From assembly GCF_000208925.1 (NCBI RefSeq), contig NW_001915200.1, positions 1 to 15,180 on the forward strand: a stretch of 15,180 bases of DNA, read 5' to 3'. Position 1 is the first letter of the stretch. Each line of letters starts with the position of its first letter. The notes beneath the pieces are model-generated. The model worked only from the letters and a program-made list of their open reading frames with translations, had not been told where the DNA came from and searched no databases. The translations under genes and the position numbers were made by a program. The DNA comes from Entamoeba histolytica HM-1:IMSS. Its lineage: Eukaryota; Evosea; Mastigamoebida; Endamoebidae. Below are positions 1-6,894 of this stretch, in pieces.

Positions 1-701
1 GTGGATTTGTGATTTCAAGAAAAAGTGATAATATGAAAATGGCAGGACAAGATGTGAGTGTTTTTCCTAAATGGTCTATTGTTGATCCATGTCATTCTAT
101 GTCTCTTCCAGACAATCAAGTTAGAAATGGAATTATTGATTCATTTGTTCATGTTTATGAACAATATATTGGACATTATCAAGAAAATCCTGTTACTGAT
201 GGTGAAGCAGAAGCAGTTATGCGTACTCTTATGAAAGTTGCACCAATTACTCTTAAAGACCATTATGATTATCAAGCACGTGCTACTTTTTGTTATGCTG
301 CTACAGTTGCTTTAAATTATTCTCTTGCATGTGGAGTTGAACAATGTTGGGGTGCTCATATGATTGGTCATGAAATTACTGCCTATTATGGTCTTGCTCA
401 TGGTGAAACATTAGCAATGACTATGCCTGGTGTTATGAGGTTCCACAAAGAAAAGAACGCAAAGAAATTAATTCAAATGGCACAACAAGTCTTTGGTATT
501 CCTAATCCTAAACCAGAAGATGCCATTACTGCTACTGAAAATTTCTTTTTATCTATTGGTGCTAAGGTTAGACTTTCTCAATGGGAAAAAGGAAAAGAGT
601 TCTTTGATCAAATTGCTCAAAAGTTTGATTCAAGACCTTGTGGTGTCTATAAAGACATTGACTCTAAAGCTTGTCTTACTATCTTAAATGATATTTACTA
701 A
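1..701 (+). CDS. Iron-containing alcohol dehydrogenase, C-terminal part (5' end outside window)
   Basis: Group III (iron-dependent) alcohol dehydrogenase of the YqhD/butanol-dehydrogenase type, a cytosolic NAD(P)H-linked aldehyde/alcohol oxidoreductase used in Entamoeba fermentation. The frame is open from the left edge. The first ATG inside (nt 33) is not a real start, because about 150 residues of the nucleotide-binding domain are missing upstream. Numbering from nt 9, all four metal ligands of the family are visible: Asp44 and His48 in IIDSFVH, His117 in AHMIGHE, and His131 in GLAHGETLA. Their spacing (4, 69, 14) equals that of E. coli YqhD as I remember it. The protein ends normally at ILNDIY with TAA at 699-701. 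The family is often considered of bacterial origin in amoebae, but nothing in this fragment tests that. Family is near certain; substrate and cofactor are inferred. Confidence 0.93.
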   Translation, partial: GFVISRKSDNMKMAGQDVSVFPKWSIVDPCHSMSLPDNQVRNGIIDSFVHVYEQYIGHYQENPVTDGEAEAVMRTLMKVAPITLKDHYDYQARATFCYAATVALNYSLACGVEQCWGAHMIGHEITAYYGLAHGETLAMTMPGVMRFHKEKNAKKLIQMAQQVFGIPNPKPEDAITATENFFLSIGAKVRLSQWEKGKEFFDQIAQKFDSRPCGVYKDIDSKACLTILNDIY

Positions 702-1092
702 CTTTGCTTTATTCTTTTTATTTTTATTTTCTTGTCTTCTTTTTTTTTCTCATTTTTGTTTCATTTGAAAGTGCAAATAAGATTGTTTTCTTAATACAGA
801 GAAGGGTATTGAACATGTTATTCTAAATAAAATGTCGAAATTTAAAATGAAAATAAAACAAAAAATTCGTCGTAAAAACTAATAATTTTCGTAAATTTTA
901 ATTATTATCTCATGCATATTTTTTTAAATTTGTAAATATTTTCATTTCTTTTGGTTTATTTGAGGATAACCTAAAATCAGTTTAATTTTTGTTGAACGTC
1001 GTAAATTTTAGTTGGTAATTTTTTCATTAGTAATTTTTCGTTATAAATAACATATTAAGAGAAAATAATAAAAGGGTATTTTAGTTCTGTTA
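702..1092. other. A+T-rich intergenic stretch, no gene seen
   Basis: This is the 3' flank of the alcohol dehydrogenase gene, starting with a T-rich tract suited to 3' end formation. No convincing reading frame is present on either strand. The 11-base word CGTAAATTTTA occurs twice, at 890-900 and 1000-1010, and a related CGTCGTAAA word is nearby at 868-876. I see no known repeat family. Confidence 0.5.
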
Positions 1093-1137
1093 TTTTGTGT
1101 GTTACACAAAAATGGAATAATTTCACGACAATTCCAT
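1093..1137. repeat. Two adjacent perfect hairpins
   Basis: Two inverted repeats lie directly next to each other. The first has 8-base arms at 1093-1100 (TTTTGTGT) and 1104-1111 (ACACAAAA) around a 3-base loop. The second has 7-base arms at 1112-1118 (ATGGAAT) and 1131-1137 (ATTCCAT) around a 12-base loop. Function is unknown; they could be part of a structured RNA, a mobile-element end, or chance in A+T-rich DNA. Confidence 0.55.
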
Positions 1138-1150
1138 CAACCGCAAAAAA

Positions 1151-1249
1151 ATTTTAAGAGGTTTTGTAAAACAATTTGGTTGCCAAGAAGATTCATTTAT
1201 CTTTTTTGACTAATAATAGTGGTTATTGAAGATAAAAGGCTCTTAAAAT
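1151..1249. repeat. Imperfect long inverted repeat
   Basis: Ten-base outer arms, ATTTTAAGAG at 1151-1160 and CTCTTAAAAT at 1240-1249, are exact reverse complements. A 7-base inner pair, TTATCTT at 1197-1203 and AAGATAA at 1229-1235, lies between them. The gaps between outer and inner arms are unequal (36 and 4 bases), so a single continuous stem is unlikely. The repeat follows the two hairpins at 1093-1137 closely. Confidence 0.45.
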
Positions 1250-1340
1250 GGATATTCAAGATTAATACAGATTACTAAATTAACTCCAACTTGCCAGCAA
1301 ATCAAGTAAGATTAAGCCCAAAATAGTAACTTGCCTCGTT

Positions 1341-1619
1341 TCAAAAAAAGACTAAAAAAGGTAAAAAGAAACTTGGGGTTGTATTAAAAAAATTCCAGTA
1401 GAATTTCTGCACAAAAGAAAAAAAATGAAAAGAACTATTCAAATACAAAAAATCTATTAATGCACCAAGAAATACGGCAAAAGACATTAATACGATTATC
1501 ATCGAAAAATAAGTACTAAATATAGTTTCAAATGTATTGAAAAACTGACGAGATTTATAAAGACGGATATGAATTTCAGAATCTATACAGTTAAATTTCT
1601 TTAAAGAATTAACGATATT
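1341..1619 (-). pseudogene. Possible decayed membrane-protein fragment, unrecognised
   Basis: The minus strand is open for 92 codons, from just after a TAG at 1620-1622 to a TGA at 1341-1343, with no ATG near its beginning. The translation has a plausible membrane helix (SMIIVLMSFAVFLGALID, about residues 39-56) after a polar, charged start with NCIDSE and IRLYKSR. A one-base shift in the T-run just before the stop would carry the frame on through SLFLKRGKLLFWA to a TAA at 1312-1314. That pattern would fit a dead gene with a homopolymer frameshift. However, A-rich plus-strand DNA gives Phe-rich minus-strand frames by chance, so this is weak. I do not recognise the family. Confidence 0.25.
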
Positions 1620-1641
1620 CTAATTTAAGATTTTTTTTATT

Positions 1642-1688
1642 GAACGTTCATTTAATTATTTAAACAATTCATCTTGATTTTATTATTC
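1642..1688 (+). promoter_or_regulatory. Entamoeba-type core promoter of the 1705 gene
   Basis: TATTTAAAC at 1657-1665 matches nine of ten positions of the Entamoeba TATA-like element GTATTTAAA(G/C), lacking only the leading G. It lies about 40 bases before the ATG. A GAAC core sits just upstream at 1642-1645, and ATTCA-type initiator sequences occur at 1667-1671 and 1685-1689. Position and order fit the known three-part core promoter with a short 5' UTR. Confidence 0.6.
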
Positions 1689-1704
1689 ATCAAATTACTA
1701 TTAA

Positions 1705-2328
1705 ATGCAACAAAGAAAACGAATTCAAATACCTATTCCGAGAGAGGCTCAACTTAAATATATGCAAAATAAAAGACAAATGAAAGATATTGAAACTTTC
1801 CAAGTTACTGCTCTTCTAACATTATTATCCCCATATTGTGGATTTGTTCTTGAATATCCAAGAAAACAAACAACTGTCACTGCAACTTTACCATTAGTTC
1901 AATCACTTGTTTTTCCAAATGAAACAATCAATTTAGGAGAATTAGCAGAGAATGTATGTCGTCCAGCCTTCGAATTGAATTTAAAGAAAGGGATGAAACG
2001 AGATAGTGCTATTAGAAGATATGAAAAGAATAGAAGAACCTTTATCCATAACTTCTTGTTTGATATTCTCTTAGAAAAGTCATACTTTTTCAATTCTAAA
2101 CTCTCAAGAAAAACAATGAAAACTTTTAGATTTGAAAGAATAGAAACAATATTCTTCGAACAAAAGCCAATTCTCAACTTTGAAGAAATGGTTATTCTTG
2201 GTAAAAATGCTATGTCCTTTTTTGCTAATTCATTTAATGAAGAAAGGAGTATTTATATAGACCAAAATAATACAACGTTATTATCTTTACACCCCCTTTT
2301 CAACATCACTTGTTCATTACATAATTAA
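1705..2328 (+). CDS. Hypothetical protein, 207 residues, no recognised family
   Basis: Complete reading frame from ATG at 1705 to TAA at 2326-2328. Well-formed expression signals flank it: a TATTTAAAC element 40 bases upstream and TAATT motifs overlapping the stop. The N-terminus is very basic (QQRKR, REAQLKYMQNKRQMK). The middle has hydrophobic stretches (VTALLTLLSPYCGFVLEY, about residues 34-51) too mixed to be a clear membrane helix. A Lys/Arg-rich segment follows at about 95-115 (LKKGMKRDSAIRRYEKNRR). There is no signal peptide and no catalytic motif I know. It is convergent with the methyltransferase gene, with 98 bases between the stops. It is probably a real, lineage-restricted gene; function is unknown. 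Confidence 0.75.
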   Translation: MQQRKRIQIPIPREAQLKYMQNKRQMKDIETFQVTALLTLLSPYCGFVLEYPRKQTTVTATLPLVQSLVFPNETINLGELAENVCRPAFELNLKKGMKRDSAIRRYEKNRRTFIHNFLFDILLEKSYFFNSKLSRKTMKTFRFERIETIFFEQKPILNFEEMVILGKNAMSFFANSFNEERSIYIDQNNTTLLSLHPLFNITCSLHN

Positions 2329-2330
2329 TT
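2322..2330 (+). terminator. Polyadenylation-type TAATT motifs at the stop codon
   Basis: Two overlapping TAATT copies (2322-2326 and 2326-2330) span the TAA, followed by a T-rich stretch. This agrees with the Entamoeba 3' end signal of TA(A/T)TT plus a downstream T-rich tract and predicts a very short 3' UTR. Confidence 0.5.
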
Positions 2331-2426
2331 TGTTTAAATTTATTTATTTTTTTGTTTTATTTGTTTAACAATTTCAAACCCCCTTAATTTTTTTTGTAAA
2401 TATAAAAATAATAATCAATTAAATGA

Positions 2427-4067
2427 TTATTTATGTGCCACTATACAAATACCCCGTGGTGAAATAAATGGATGAAATAATCTTCTACAACTTACAGAAG
2501 AACAAAATTCTTTCAAAAATAAGACTCTGTCAACCCATACAAACCCTTCAAGAACTTGAGAAAGTCGTGCTTGTAATAAAATGAATGGGATACATTGGAA
2601 AAGAACTTCATCACATGCTCCTATAGATTTATACCATTCATTGCATTGTTGAATAGCGTTAGGTGTTTTAAGAAATTCATCAATCCATTGAATTAATACT
2701 TCTTTATAACTTGGGTTTTTAAAAGTACAAGTATATGCATGTCGTCTAATGTTTTGTAATCCTTTTACAAGATAAGAACCAAAAGATGAACAATGTTTTT
2801 CACGGATTGCACCTGTATAATGAATTTCATTAAATGATGGTAAATGGATATGAATAAAAAGTTCTAATGCAGCACGATAAGATTGCATCTTCATTTCATA
2901 GAACCACTCATTTCTTGTTTTAGACTCTGGATGACAATTTGAGCTAACATAAGATTGTGATAAATGAAATTTAATTTTATGTTCACCTTGAAGTAAATAT
3001 TGACTCATTGGAAATCCATATTTATCTGCTTCTTTGACAATTTCATCTTGGTTCTGGTCAAAACATCTTGATAATGATTTTGGATTTTCTGTTAATTTAT
3101 GATAACAACATCCAACCATACAAACTGTTTTAATTTGTGGAATTGCTTTAAAAAATCTCATAAGTGTTGGAGTTAAATCTCCACATGGATGAAGTCCAGT
3201 TAACATCACTTTTTCATCTTTTAATTTAGCTATTGACTTAAACTCTTCTGGAGTAGTTTGAGCAGTTAAAAATGCAGTATAACCTTCTGCACGACTTAAT
3301 TCTTTTCCTTTTGCCTTCTTTTGTTCAATGATATTAACTCTAACTTCCATTTTTGAAGTAAATTCAGCATTACCTTCAATTCCAACAACACGAAGATTTG
3401 AATTTAAAACTACATATTCAGTTAAATACCCTTTACCACAACCAACATCAACCACTGTAGAAATTCCTTGTTTTTTTGCTGTTTCAATAATTTCATTTCC
3501 AAGTAATTTAATTTCATATTTTTTCTTTTGTTTCATTAAACATAAATCAATTGGTTGAGAATTTCCTTTAATGTTAACGACAAACCAACTATTTGTAGTT
3601 GGGTTTTGAATTCGATCCATTTCAGCAATTTTAAATGTTGGTGTTAATTTTCTACAAGTATCAATAAATTGTTGAAGAGAAACAGGTAAAGGATAATTAG
3701 AGGCTAAATAATTTACTATGTCTTTATCAACTTTTGGTGGAAGAACAACAGATGGCATAATATCAGTTGTTATATTCATCATATAACAATAAACCTCTTT
3801 TGAATGTTCAGGATGTGTTTTAAGATAATGTTCTAATGGTTCATAATATTCTTTTATCCATTCAGTTGGAAGATTACGATAATGATCAGTTATCATCCAA
3901 TGAACGCTTTTAGTGACAGACAATAATTCATGACTTTCATCATAAGTATTCCCTACAAACAAATATTCATATTGACTAAGAAAATTATTAAGCTCATCAC
4001 AATACTTTTCATAGGAAGTAAAAGTGGTAGGGAGAATTTCTTCAGTATGATGTTGGGATATATTCAT
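2427..4067 (-). CDS. METTL25-type SAM-dependent methyltransferase (Methyltransf_32 family)
   Basis: A 546-residue protein of the METTL25/RRNAD1 group, predicted SAM-dependent methyltransferases conserved across eukaryotes; I know of no firmly established substrate. The N-terminal half (about 1-185) is the family's helical region. The Rossmann domain follows with motif I VDVGCGKGYLT (206-216) and the acidic end of the second strand in GIEGN (229-233). The family signatures GLHPCGDLTPTL (291-302) and VGCCYHKLT (318-326) come next. The C-terminus has the usual LEGFVWVDRVLFLKE and LFHPFISPRGICIVAHK ending. Length is close to human family members, and start and stop are clean, so the gene looks intact and intronless. 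It is divergent from the Cdc25-like gene. Family is confident; substrate is unknown. Confidence 0.9.
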   Translation of the reverse strand: MNISQHHTEEILPTTFTSYEKYCDELNNFLSQYEYLFVGNTYDESHELLSVTKSVHWMITDHYRNLPTEWIKEYYEPLEHYLKTHPEHSKEVYCYMMNITTDIMPSVVLPPKVDKDIVNYLASNYPLPVSLQQFIDTCRKLTPTFKIAEMDRIQNPTTNSWFVVNIKGNSQPIDLCLMKQKKKYEIKLLGNEIIETAKKQGISTVVDVGCGKGYLTEYVVLNSNLRVVGIEGNAEFTSKMEVRVNIIEQKKAKGKELSRAEGYTAFLTAQTTPEEFKSIAKLKDEKVMLTGLHPCGDLTPTLMRFFKAIPQIKTVCMVGCCYHKLTENPKSLSRCFDQNQDEIVKEADKYGFPMSQYLLQGEHKIKFHLSQSYVSSNCHPESKTRNEWFYEMKMQSYRAALELFIHIHLPSFNEIHYTGAIREKHCSSFGSYLVKGLQNIRRHAYTCTFKNPSYKEVLIQWIDEFLKTPNAIQQCNEWYKSIGACDEVLFQCIPFILLQARLSQVLEGFVWVDRVLFLKEFCSSVSCRRLFHPFISPRGICIVAHK

Positions 4068-4418
4068 TTAAGGTTTTTCTTAAATTAAAATGAATAGATT
4101 TTTCATTTGCGAAAAGGGTTTTGAAGTATTTTTTAATGAGCCAAAATCAAGAGTTGCATTAGAACTATAATGAATAATAATTGAATGTTTTTAACAATTG
4201 AACTGTCAGTCACATTCTATTTGATTCTTGTAATTGATACTATTTAATTGTTTTATTTTCAAGGAATTATTAAATTTCTTTTAAAAAACATTATGGTGTT
4301 AAAAACATTATTTATGATTTTGTTTTTATTAAAAAAAAGAAACGTCAAAGATAATCTATAAAATCAAAAAAACAAATAAGATCTTGAATTGTACAAAATT
4401 AAAGGAAATAAAACCCTA
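4068..4418. other. Divergent promoter region between methyltransferase and Cdc25-like genes
   Basis: About 350 bases with no gene. GAAC cores occur at 4172-4175 (AGAACT) and around 4200-4204 (TTGAACTG), resembling the Entamoeba GAAC element. A near-perfect direct repeat, TTAAAAAACATTAT at 4281-4294 and TTAAAAACATTAT at 4299-4311, is separated by only four bases. I see no clear TATTTAAA-type TATA box for either gene. Confidence 0.4.
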
Positions 4419-5165
4419 ATGGTTCATTCAAGGAATCTCCTCATGAAACAAGTTAAACCAAGGAGATGCATGAATAATACAGAAAAAACCATCAAAAGTC
4501 AAAGACTTATATCAGCTCTAACTTTTTCATCAAGTTTTTATGAGTCAATACAGCCTTCTTCTGAGAAAGTTCAATTTTATACTTCTCAAAAAATTGAGAG
4601 AAGTAAATCTGCACCTAAACTTTTCATAGAAGAGAAAGAAGAGGTTTATTTAATAAATCCTTTTATCAATGCACAACATCAACCTTTTTACTGCAGCCAA
4701 GAAATTTCAACTATTTCAGTTGAAAATTTTCTTAAATATCTAACTAAAAATAATATTGTTGTTGACTGTCGTTATCCTTACGAATATGAAGGTGGACATG
4801 TTATAGGTGCTTTAAATTTATGGAATCCAGGATTATTATTTGAATATCTTAAAAATAACTTAGAACAAATATTAAGAATGCAAAGTATTATCATTTTTTA
4901 TTGTGAATTTTCTAAGACTCGTGCTCCTAGTCTTGCTCGTCAGCTAAGACGTTTTGACTTAGTAAGAAATAAACAAAGTTGTTTCAAAGAAGTATATTTA
5001 CTTGAAGGTGGATTTAATGAATTATATTCATTAAATCCTAGCTGTATTGAAGGAAGTTATGTTGAAATGAATGATTACAGATATTCTGAAAGAATGTTAT
5101 TATACTATAAAATCTGTACTAATTATAAAATAGTAAACAAATTAAATTGTTTATTATTTTCTTAA
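4419..5165 (+). CDS. CDC25: Cdc25-type dual-specificity phosphatase (rhodanese fold)
   Basis: Cdc25 removes inhibitory phosphates from cyclin-dependent kinases to trigger cell-cycle transitions. With the first in-frame ATG (4419) as start, the protein has 248 residues; ATGs at 4443 and 4470 are alternatives. The catalytic rhodanese domain spans about 98-220. It has the Cdc25 hallmark DCRYPYEYEGGH (116-127) and the active-site loop YCEFSKTR, with nucleophile Cys162, Glu163 and Arg168 preserving CX5R. The usual His before the Cys is Tyr161. GGF (197-199) matches the conserved GGY of the last strand. The N-terminal region contains RSKSAP (61-66, nt 4599-4616), a canonical mode-1 14-3-3 site, near an unstructured Ser/Thr-rich segment. 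The protein is shorter than animal Cdc25s, mainly in the regulatory N-terminus. The CEFSxxR loop favours Cdc25 over a plain rhodanese or an Acr2 arsenate reductase. Confidence 0.87.
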   Translation: MVHSRNLLMKQVKPRRCMNNTEKTIKSQRLISALTFSSSFYESIQPSSEKVQFYTSQKIERSKSAPKLFIEEKEEVYLINPFINAQHQPFYCSQEISTISVENFLKYLTKNNIVVDCRYPYEYEGGHVIGALNLWNPGLLFEYLKNNLEQILRMQSIIIFYCEFSKTRAPSLARQLRRFDLVRNKQSCFKEVYLLEGGFNELYSLNPSCIEGSYVEMNDYRYSERMLLYYKICTNYKIVNKLNCLLFS

Positions 5166-5168
5166 AAA

Positions 5169-5760
5169 ATAAAATATATATAAATTGACTGATTTAATTG
5201 GGGATGTTCTTCTTTATTCTTTTTAAAGAAAGAATAATGTATGAACTACTTTTATTTATTAAATAATTTTCTCAATAAATTACATTTAAAATTTCTGAAA
5301 GAATAAATTAAGAATCATTTAATAAATACTTCATTTTTTTATCTAAAAAATGAACAAAAATAAAGATAACAAAAATTTTTACTTGTGTTTGTTATCGAAT
5401 AAACAAAAAACATTTAAAATATACTTCTTTTATGAGATTTATTAATTCAAAAGAATGTTTAATATCATTTATTTATAACAACAAAAATATATAATTTCAT
5501 GATAATAGTATAAAATTATTTTGAAAATAATTAGTTTGTTATATTCATTTTTATGGATAATTAATTATTTTTCATTGATTTAGTTAAACTGCTAAAATAA
5601 TTTATATTTCATTTTGAACAAATACAAAATTTTTAATGAATGTTTTGAAAACCAGAAAGAAAATAATTAAGAATTATGAATGTTATAATACCCTACCATT
5701 TTATCTTTTAAATGAATTTTAGTTAAAATATAAAAAAAAACTTAATCAAAATCATCAAAG
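5169..5760. other. Convergent intergenic region, no gene seen
   Basis: Nearly 600 bases of very A+T-rich DNA between the stops of the Cdc25-like and RNase T2 genes. Both strands are broken by frequent stops. The only local structure I note is the hairpin at 5365-5396. Confidence 0.5.
5365..5396. repeat. Perfect 9-base inverted repeat
   Basis: GATAACAAA (5365-5373) and TTTGTTATC (5388-5396) are exact reverse complements around a 14-base loop. It lies between two convergent genes, but about 200 bases past one stop and 370 past the other, so a role in 3' end formation is only a guess. Confidence 0.45.
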
Positions 5761-5763
5761 TGA

Positions 5764-5768
5764 AATTA
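5764..5768 (-). terminator. TAATT motif overlapping the RNase T2 stop
   Basis: On the minus strand TAATT begins at the TAA stop itself, followed by T-rich sequence. This is the Entamoeba-type 3' end signal. Confidence 0.45.
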
Positions 5769-6515
5769 GTAATCACATCCTGTACTTGATAAGGAAGGAA
5801 GTGGTTGGAAAACAATATTATCACCGCAGGTTTCTTGTTTAAAAGCAGCAGATGGGCAAGTAATAAATTGTGGATTAGATTTAGTTGAAGTAGTGACCAT
5901 AGTACAAAGTCTTAATTCAGCTAAATTTTTATTATTACAAGTGAAATAAACAGCATCATTAACACCTATTTCTTTAGCAACTAATCCTTTTAACCATGAC
6001 TTTTTATAACTAGTTGCTCCATCAGCTTTAACACCATTAGCCTTAAATAATTTCCACATATCATGTTTAATAAGAATATTCATTGCAGCAGTAGCATAAT
6101 CTTTTGGTCCTGTAGATCCGTTATAAACATCACTTAAGCAAGTTCCATGTTTATCATATTCATAATTGAAGAATTTACATTTTGTTAATGATGGCCAATT
6201 GTATGATAATTGTTCTTTAAAGTTTCCTGTAATTAACTTAGAAACTTGAGCATCAGTATATGGTGATTTACAACATGATGGATATCCACTTACAAAATTT
6301 GGCCACCATCCATGCATAGTAAAACCTTCATGGAATGCTCTTGTAGTTTCTGGTAAATCACAACATTGTGTTTTACAGAATTGTCCAGCCCATGTTTGGA
6401 CATGAAGAATATAATCATATGAAACTTCAGTGTTATGATTAGAACATAACCCAAAATTCTTGTGTGAACATTTGGCTAATGCTAATGTGGCTAAAACAAT
6501 CAAATAGAACATCAT
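5766..6515 (-). CDS. Secreted ribonuclease T2
   Basis: A 249-residue RNase T2, an endoribonuclease that cuts single-stranded RNA through a 2',3'-cyclic phosphate, usually in lysosomes or outside the cell. A signal peptide is clear: MMFYLIVLATLALA, with likely cleavage before Lys15. The first active-site block is FTMHGWWPNF, with catalytic His68 (usual form FTIHGLWP). The second is NYEYDKHGTC, with Glu119, Lys122 and His123. The family's usual HEWxKHG is altered: the first His is Tyr118 and the Trp is Tyr120. NWPSL (106-110) and many paired-looking cysteines (CC at 51-52 and 81-82, others at 16, 24, 47, 113 and 126) support a disulfide-bonded secreted fold. Length is normal. It is divergent from the Dis3 gene. 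The core catalytic His, Glu, Lys and His remain, so activity is likely. Confidence 0.93.
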   Translation of the reverse strand: MMFYLIVLATLALAKCSHKNFGLCSNHNTEVSYDYILHVQTWAGQFCKTQCCDLPETTRAFHEGFTMHGWWPNFVSGYPSCCKSPYTDAQVSKLITGNFKEQLSYNWPSLTKCKFFNYEYDKHGTCLSDVYNGSTGPKDYATAAMNILIKHDMWKLFKANGVKADGATSYKKSWLKGLVAKEIGVNDAVYFTCNNKNLAELRLCTMVTTSTKSNPQFITCPSAAFKQETCGDNIVFQPLPSLSSTGCDY

Positions 6516-6525
6516 GAATCATTTC

Positions 6526-6554
6526 AGTTCTGGCACGTATTCATAGTTCTATGA
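6526..6554 (-). promoter_or_regulatory. Two GAAC-type motifs, one inside a palindrome, upstream of RNase T2
   Basis: On the minus strand AGAACT occurs twice just upstream of the RNase T2 ATG (plus-strand AGTTCT at 6526-6531 and 6545-6550), resembling the Entamoeba GAAC element. The farther copy lies in a palindrome with arms TCATAG (6541-6546) and CTATGA (6549-6554). Just beyond, ATTAACT is repeated in tandem (6567-6580) with a third partial copy to 6587. Role is inferred from position only. Confidence 0.35.
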
Positions 6555-6894
6555 AACTATAATTATATTAACTATTAACTATTAAAAATTTATTGACTTG
6601 TAATTGACCATTTCTCAAAGCTTTAAAATACAATTCTATCGGTTGAGTTAAAATTCTTTTTAATTCCTATGTCAAGCTTTGTTTTTTTTTAGTTTTTAGT
6701 TTTTTTTTTTATTTTCTCTTTTTTTTTAATAACAATTATTCCACTTAACATTCACTAAATTTATTTTAGATATTCTTTCATTTATCCTTCAACAATTTTA
6801 AAGAGAAATTGAGGGTTTAATAATTGTTATTAATAAAAAATAAAAAATTAAAAATTAAAAAAAAGAGATAAACTGCAAAAAAACAAAAAGTAAG
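6555..6894. other. Divergent promoter region between RNase T2 and Dis3 genes
   Basis: No gene. It contains long T tracts (about 6678-6727) on the left and A tracts (about 6832-6865) on the right, enclosing the 15-base inverted repeat listed separately. No clear TATTTAAA-type element is seen for either gene. Confidence 0.45.
6726..6833. repeat. Perfect 15-base inverted repeat flanked by T and A tracts
   Basis: TTAATAACAATTATT (6726-6740) and AATAATTGTTATTAA (6819-6833) are exact reverse complements 78 bases apart. Oligo-T outside the left arm can pair with oligo-A outside the right arm, with mismatches, lengthening the match. It lies between the divergent RNase T2 and Dis3 starts and could be a cruciform-forming promoter element or a small element with inverted ends. 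I see no target-site duplication. Confidence 0.5.

Noticed and set aside
1620..1700. An upstream exon for the minus-strand open stretch, using GTTTAA as donor and TTAAATTAG as acceptor
   Set aside because: The donor is not GTTTGT, and joining the candidate ATG exon creates an in-frame TAA at once.
1899..2177. A 92-codon minus-strand frame inside the 1705-2328 gene
   Set aside because: It is fully antisense to a better supported gene with a core promoter and 3' signal, and has no features of its own.
4389..4418. Starting the Cdc25-like protein ten codons earlier at a TTG
   Set aside because: Nuclear Entamoeba genes are expected to use ATG; the first in-frame ATG is at 4419.
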